From assembly GCA_902783705.1 (NCBI GenBank), contig CACZSA010000270.1:1-8292 (forward strand): a stretch of 8,292 bases of DNA, read 5' to 3'. The position numbers were made by a program, and so were the translations under genes. Positions 5,853-8,292 of this stretch are shown here, one piece after another. Each line of letters starts with the position of its first letter. Within the stretch, counting starts at the first letter, position 1. This DNA comes from an uncultured Ruminococcus sp. GTDB lineage: Bacteria; Bacillota; Clostridia; Oscillospirales; CAG-272. The notes under the pieces were generated by a model, which searched no databases, was not told the DNA's origin, and worked only from the letters and a program-made list of their open reading frames with translations.

Positions 5853-5881
5853 TTTACATTTCCTCCCGAAAATGCTATAAT
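5853..5881 (+). promoter_or_regulatory. Sigma-A promoter for the MBOAT operon
   Basis: TTTACA (5853-5858) and a perfect TATAAT (5876-5881) are spaced by exactly 17 bases. The hexamers lie in an AT-rich stretch that contrasts with the surrounding GC-rich DNA. Transcription would start near 5888, giving a leader of about 40 bases before the ATG at 5930. Confidence 0.88.
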
Positions 5882-5929
5882 ATACAGGAATGCCCGCACA
5901 TCGACGGGCGATGAAAGGGAATCGCCGAC

Positions 5930-7330
5930 ATGGTCTTTTCGAATCTGTTCTTTCTGTATATATTCCTCCCGGCTCTGTTCCTCGCGTACTTCGTTGTCAA
6001 AAACGACGCGTGGAGGCGCGGGGTGCTCGTCGTCTTCTCGCTGTTCTTCTATGCGTGGGGCGAGCCCGTCTGCGTCTTTCTGATGATCGGGCTGGTCGCG
6101 GCGGACTACCTCTTCGGACGGCTGATCGGCGCGACGCGGGTGGAATCGACGCGGAAGCTCTGGCTTGTTTTGGCGATCGTCTCAAACCTCGGCGTCCTCG
6201 GGTTCTATAAATACCTCGGATTCGCCGTCGACACGCTGAACACGATCTTCAACGTCACGATCCCGACGGTCAGCGTGACCATGCCGATCGGCATCAGCTT
6301 CTTCACCTTCCAGACCATGTCCTACGTCATCGACGTCTACCGCGAGGACGCGGACGTCCAGAAATCCTACTTCCGCCTCCTCCTCTACGTTTCCTTCTTC
6401 CCGCAGCTCATCGCCGGCCCGATCGTGCGCTACAAGGACATCGAAGCCCAGCTCGAATCCCGTTCGGTGACGGTCGAAAACTTCAACGAGGGCCTGTTCC
6501 GTTTCGCCCGCGGCCTTGCCAAGAAGGTCCTCATCGCCGACAACTGCGCGACGGTCATCACCGGCCTCTACGGTCTCTCCGACGTGACGCTCCTCGGACG
6601 CTGGGCGGGCGCGGTGTTCTTCACCCTCCAGCTCTATTTCGACTTCTCGGGCTACTCCGACATGGCGATCGGCCTCGGGCGCATGTTCGGCTTCCGGTTC
6701 CTTGAAAACTTCAACTACCCGCTGATCTCGACGAGCGCGACGGAGTTTTGGCGCCGCTGGCACATTTCCCTCGGCACGTTCTTCCGCGATTACGTCTATA
6801 TCCCCCTCGGCGGCAACCGCCACGACCAGCAGCGAAATATCCTCGTCGTCTGGTTCCTCACGGGTCTCTGGCACGGCGCGTCGTGGAACTTCATCCTCTG
6901 GGGCCTCTACTACGCGGTGCTCCTGATGATCGAAAAGTCCACGCTGCTCAAATGGTTCGACAGCATCCCGAAGATCCCCTCGAAGATCCTTTCGCACGCC
7001 TACACGGTGTTCATCACGGTCTTCGGCTTCGCGATCTTCTACTTCGACACGAATCTCTTCAAAAACCTCGGCTATCTCTTCGGCATCGGGATCGCCTCGC
7101 TCACGGACATCTTCACCTCCTCGATCCTCGCCGACAACATCTTCCTGTTGATCGCCGCGATCTTCTTTGCGATCCCGGTCTTCCCGAAGCTCTGGGAGAA
7201 GTACGGAGAGAAGATCCCCTATCCGGCACAGCGGATATTGAAGACCGCCGTCGTGATCCTCTTCATCGGCGCGTCCACCGTTCGCCTCGTCGGCAACAGC
7301 TACAGCCCGTTCCTCTATTTCCGGTTCTGA
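5930..7330 (+). CDS. MBOAT-family O-acyltransferase (AlgI/DltB-like)
   Basis: This 466-residue multi-pass membrane protein has the usual length of AlgI-type enzymes. These move acyl groups, usually acetyl, across the membrane to be placed on extracellular polysaccharides. About ten or more hydrophobic segments are visible, beginning with FLYIFLPALFLAYFVV. Diagnostic stretches are MPIGISFFTFQTMSYVIDVY (118-137), FFPQLIAGPIVRY (156-168), LQLYFDFSGYSDMAIGLGRM (233-252), FWRRWHISLGTFFRDYVYIP (273-292) with conserved H278, and TGLWHGASWNFILWG (311-325) with the catalytic histidine H315. The ATG at 5930 follows AAAGGGA by nine bases and has its own promoter. The next gene, 26 bases downstream, is a DHHW/AlgX-like protein, a standard partner for this family. 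The target polymer is not known. Confidence 0.94.
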   Translation: MVFSNLFFLYIFLPALFLAYFVVKNDAWRRGVLVVFSLFFYAWGEPVCVFLMIGLVAADYLFGRLIGATRVESTRKLWLVLAIVSNLGVLGFYKYLGFAVDTLNTIFNVTIPTVSVTMPIGISFFTFQTMSYVIDVYREDADVQKSYFRLLLYVSFFPQLIAGPIVRYKDIEAQLESRSVTVENFNEGLFRFARGLAKKVLIADNCATVITGLYGLSDVTLLGRWAGAVFFTLQLYFDFSGYSDMAIGLGRMFGFRFLENFNYPLISTSATEFWRRWHISLGTFFRDYVYIPLGGNRHDQQRNILVVWFLTGLWHGASWNFILWGLYYAVLLMIEKSTLLKWFDSIPKIPSKILSHAYTVFITVFGFAIFYFDTNLFKNLGYLFGIGIASLTDIFTSSILADNIFLLIAAIFFAIPVFPKLWEKYGEKIPYPAQRILKTAVVILFIGASTVRLVGNSYSPFLYFRF

Positions 7331-7343
7331 TCCTTCATTTTCA

Positions 7344-7359
7344 GTGAGGTTTCGCCTTG
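7344..7359 (+). promoter_or_regulatory. Ribosome binding site and TTG start of the DHHW-like gene
   Basis: GTGAGG (7344-7349) sits seven bases before TTG (7357-7359). The frame opened by this TTG begins with a short basic stretch and a membrane helix, as expected for the family. The next in-frame ATG (7495) would remove the membrane anchor and part of the conserved region, so TTG is the likely start. Confidence 0.75.
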
Positions 7360-8292
7360 AACAAGCATAATAAAATCACAGATATCGCCTGTCTGGCGCT
7401 CGTCGGCGCGATCTTCGGCGGCACGGCCCTCTGGAACATCGTCCAGCCGAACCGCCCGACGATCTCCGAATCCGAAAAGCGCACCCTCGCGACGATGCCG
7501 GCGTTCTCCTTTTCTGCGCTCGCCGACGGCTCCTATTTCGCGGGGATCTCCACCTTCATCTCCGACACCTTCGTCGGGCGCGAGCAGCTCGTCGGGCTCT
7601 CGAAGAAGATGGACACCCTGACCGGCGTCGATTACAGCATCGGCGGGGAAGAGAACTTCGTCCTCCTCAATCCCACGGGCGAGAAGCCGGTCGAGCACGA
7701 GGACACCGACGCCATCTCCGCGGCCTTCGACGCCCTCCTGAACGGCACGGACACCCCGAAGCAGCCGGATGAGCAGCAGAATCCCGAGAATCCGGAGATC
7801 CCGGAGGAACCCGACACCGCGGCCCCGACGGAGGACCCCGAAGCGTCCGACGAGACCGGGGCAAAAGAACCGGAGTCTGAGAACCCGGACGACGCGGAGC
7901 CTCATGCGGATCCCGGCGAAACGGAGACTTCGGACACGCCGGAGGAAGACGAGAAATCCGACGCGTCGGAAGACGGGCACGAGCAGGAGCCGGAGGGATC
8001 CGACACGCTCGAGAATCCCGATCCCGACGCGCCGCCGAAGGTCGACGAGCACGAAGAGGAGCCCGAGAAGATGCCTGAGACCGAAGAGCCCGCCCCGACG
8101 GGACCCATCGTCACGGGACTGCACCTCTCGAAGGAAAAGCTCGATCTGACGGTCGGCAGCGGCTCCGTCCTCTACGCCACGATCGACGCGGAGAACGGCG
8201 GGGAAGACGTGACGGTCCGCTGGACGAACAGCGCGAAGGACGTCGTCGCGATCTCGCTTAATCCGAACGGCGGCATCGACGTCAAGGGCCTC
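7357..8292 (+). CDS. DHHW/AlgX-like membrane-anchored protein with acidic linker and Ig-like domain (partial, 3' end outside window)
   Basis: The frame stays open for 312 codons to the window edge. Residues 1-6 (MNKHNK) are basic and are followed by a membrane helix (about 8-28), giving a signal anchor. SESEKRTLATMPAFSFSALADGSYFAGISTFISDTFVGREQLVGL (37-81, given in the family pattern) resembles the N-terminal part of DHHW/AlgX-like proteins: a segment after the membrane, then ISDxFxGRE. Next is a linker at about 131-248 made mostly of Pro, Glu, Asp, Ser and Thr. From about 251 a segment with TGLHLSKEKLDLTVG and VTVRWTNSAKDVVAI looks like a Big_2-type bacterial Ig domain. The SGNH-like catalytic part expected of the family would lie beyond the edge. 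It is co-transcribed with the MBOAT gene and probably receives or transfers the acyl group outside the cell. Confidence 0.78.
   Translation, partial: MNKHNKITDIACLALVGAIFGGTALWNIVQPNRPTISESEKRTLATMPAFSFSALADGSYFAGISTFISDTFVGREQLVGLSKKMDTLTGVDYSIGGEENFVLLNPTGEKPVEHEDTDAISAAFDALLNGTDTPKQPDEQQNPENPEIPEEPDTAAPTEDPEASDETGAKEPESENPDDAEPHADPGETETSDTPEEDEKSDASEDGHEQEPEGSDTLENPDPDAPPKVDEHEEEPEKMPETEEPAPTGPIVTGLHLSKEKLDLTVGSGSVLYATIDAENGGEDVTVRWTNSAKDVVAISLNPNGGIDVKGL

Noticed and set aside
7315..8124. Minus-strand open frame under the acidic linker
   Set aside because: Its Arg/Leu/Val-rich, repetitive translation is what the reverse complement of Glu/Asp/Pro codons yields. The plus strand has an anchor, a DHHW-like segment and an Ig-like domain.
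1..8292. CRISPR array, tRNA or rRNA
   Set aside because: No regularly spaced direct repeats of 24-40 bases, no tRNA cloverleaf with a TTC-loop signature and no rRNA-like conserved sequence were seen.

Overview
The window is GC-rich (by eye well over 55%) and densely coded. Most genes start a few bases after a strong GGAGG-type ribosome site, and one uses a TTG start. The promoters are near-consensus sigma-A type with exact 17-base spacers. The intergenic DNA carries hairpin and heptamer repeats of a kind I associate with gut Clostridia. Together these suggest an uncultured high-GC Firmicute, probably an Oscillospirales- or Christensenellales-like gut bacterium. This placement is an inference; no ribosomal or marker gene is present.

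Left half, minus strand (277-4776): five genes read leftwards. In transcription order they are a sialidase/BNR-repeat glycosidase without a signal peptide, a GNAT acetyltransferase, a protein of unknown function with two C-terminal zinc ribbons, a sugar-phosphate isomerase/epimerase-like TIM barrel, and a Gfo/Idh/MocA oxidoreductase. The first three are tightly packed behind a clear promoter (4807-4835). The last two are separated from each other by one base. A 164-base gap holding a structured repeat lies between the two groups, and I see no convincing promoter in it, so all five may form one transcription unit. The set looks like an intracellular sugar-processing cluster: glycan trimming, acetyl transfer, then epimerisation and oxidation of an unusual sugar. 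The substrate cannot be read from sequence.

Middle (4777-5750): a 231-base divergent region carries two back-to-back promoters, both with TTGACA and TATCAT. It leads rightwards to a HAD phosphatase of the phosphoglycolate phosphatase type. The end of that gene is formed by a tandem heptamer repeat, followed by a strong intrinsic terminator.

Right part, plus strand (5853-8292): a consensus promoter drives a membrane-bound O-acyltransferase (MBOAT, AlgI-like). Twenty-six bases later a DHHW/AlgX-like surface protein starts at TTG and runs off the window edge. MBOAT plus DHHW/AlgX-type pairs are known to O-acetylate extracellular polysaccharides. The partner here is unusual because its N-terminal DHHW-like segment is followed by about 120 residues of acidic, Pro/Glu/Asp-rich linker and then a Big_2-like Ig domain.

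The first 276 bases hold no gene, only two perfect 10-bp inverted repeats and a possible terminator.
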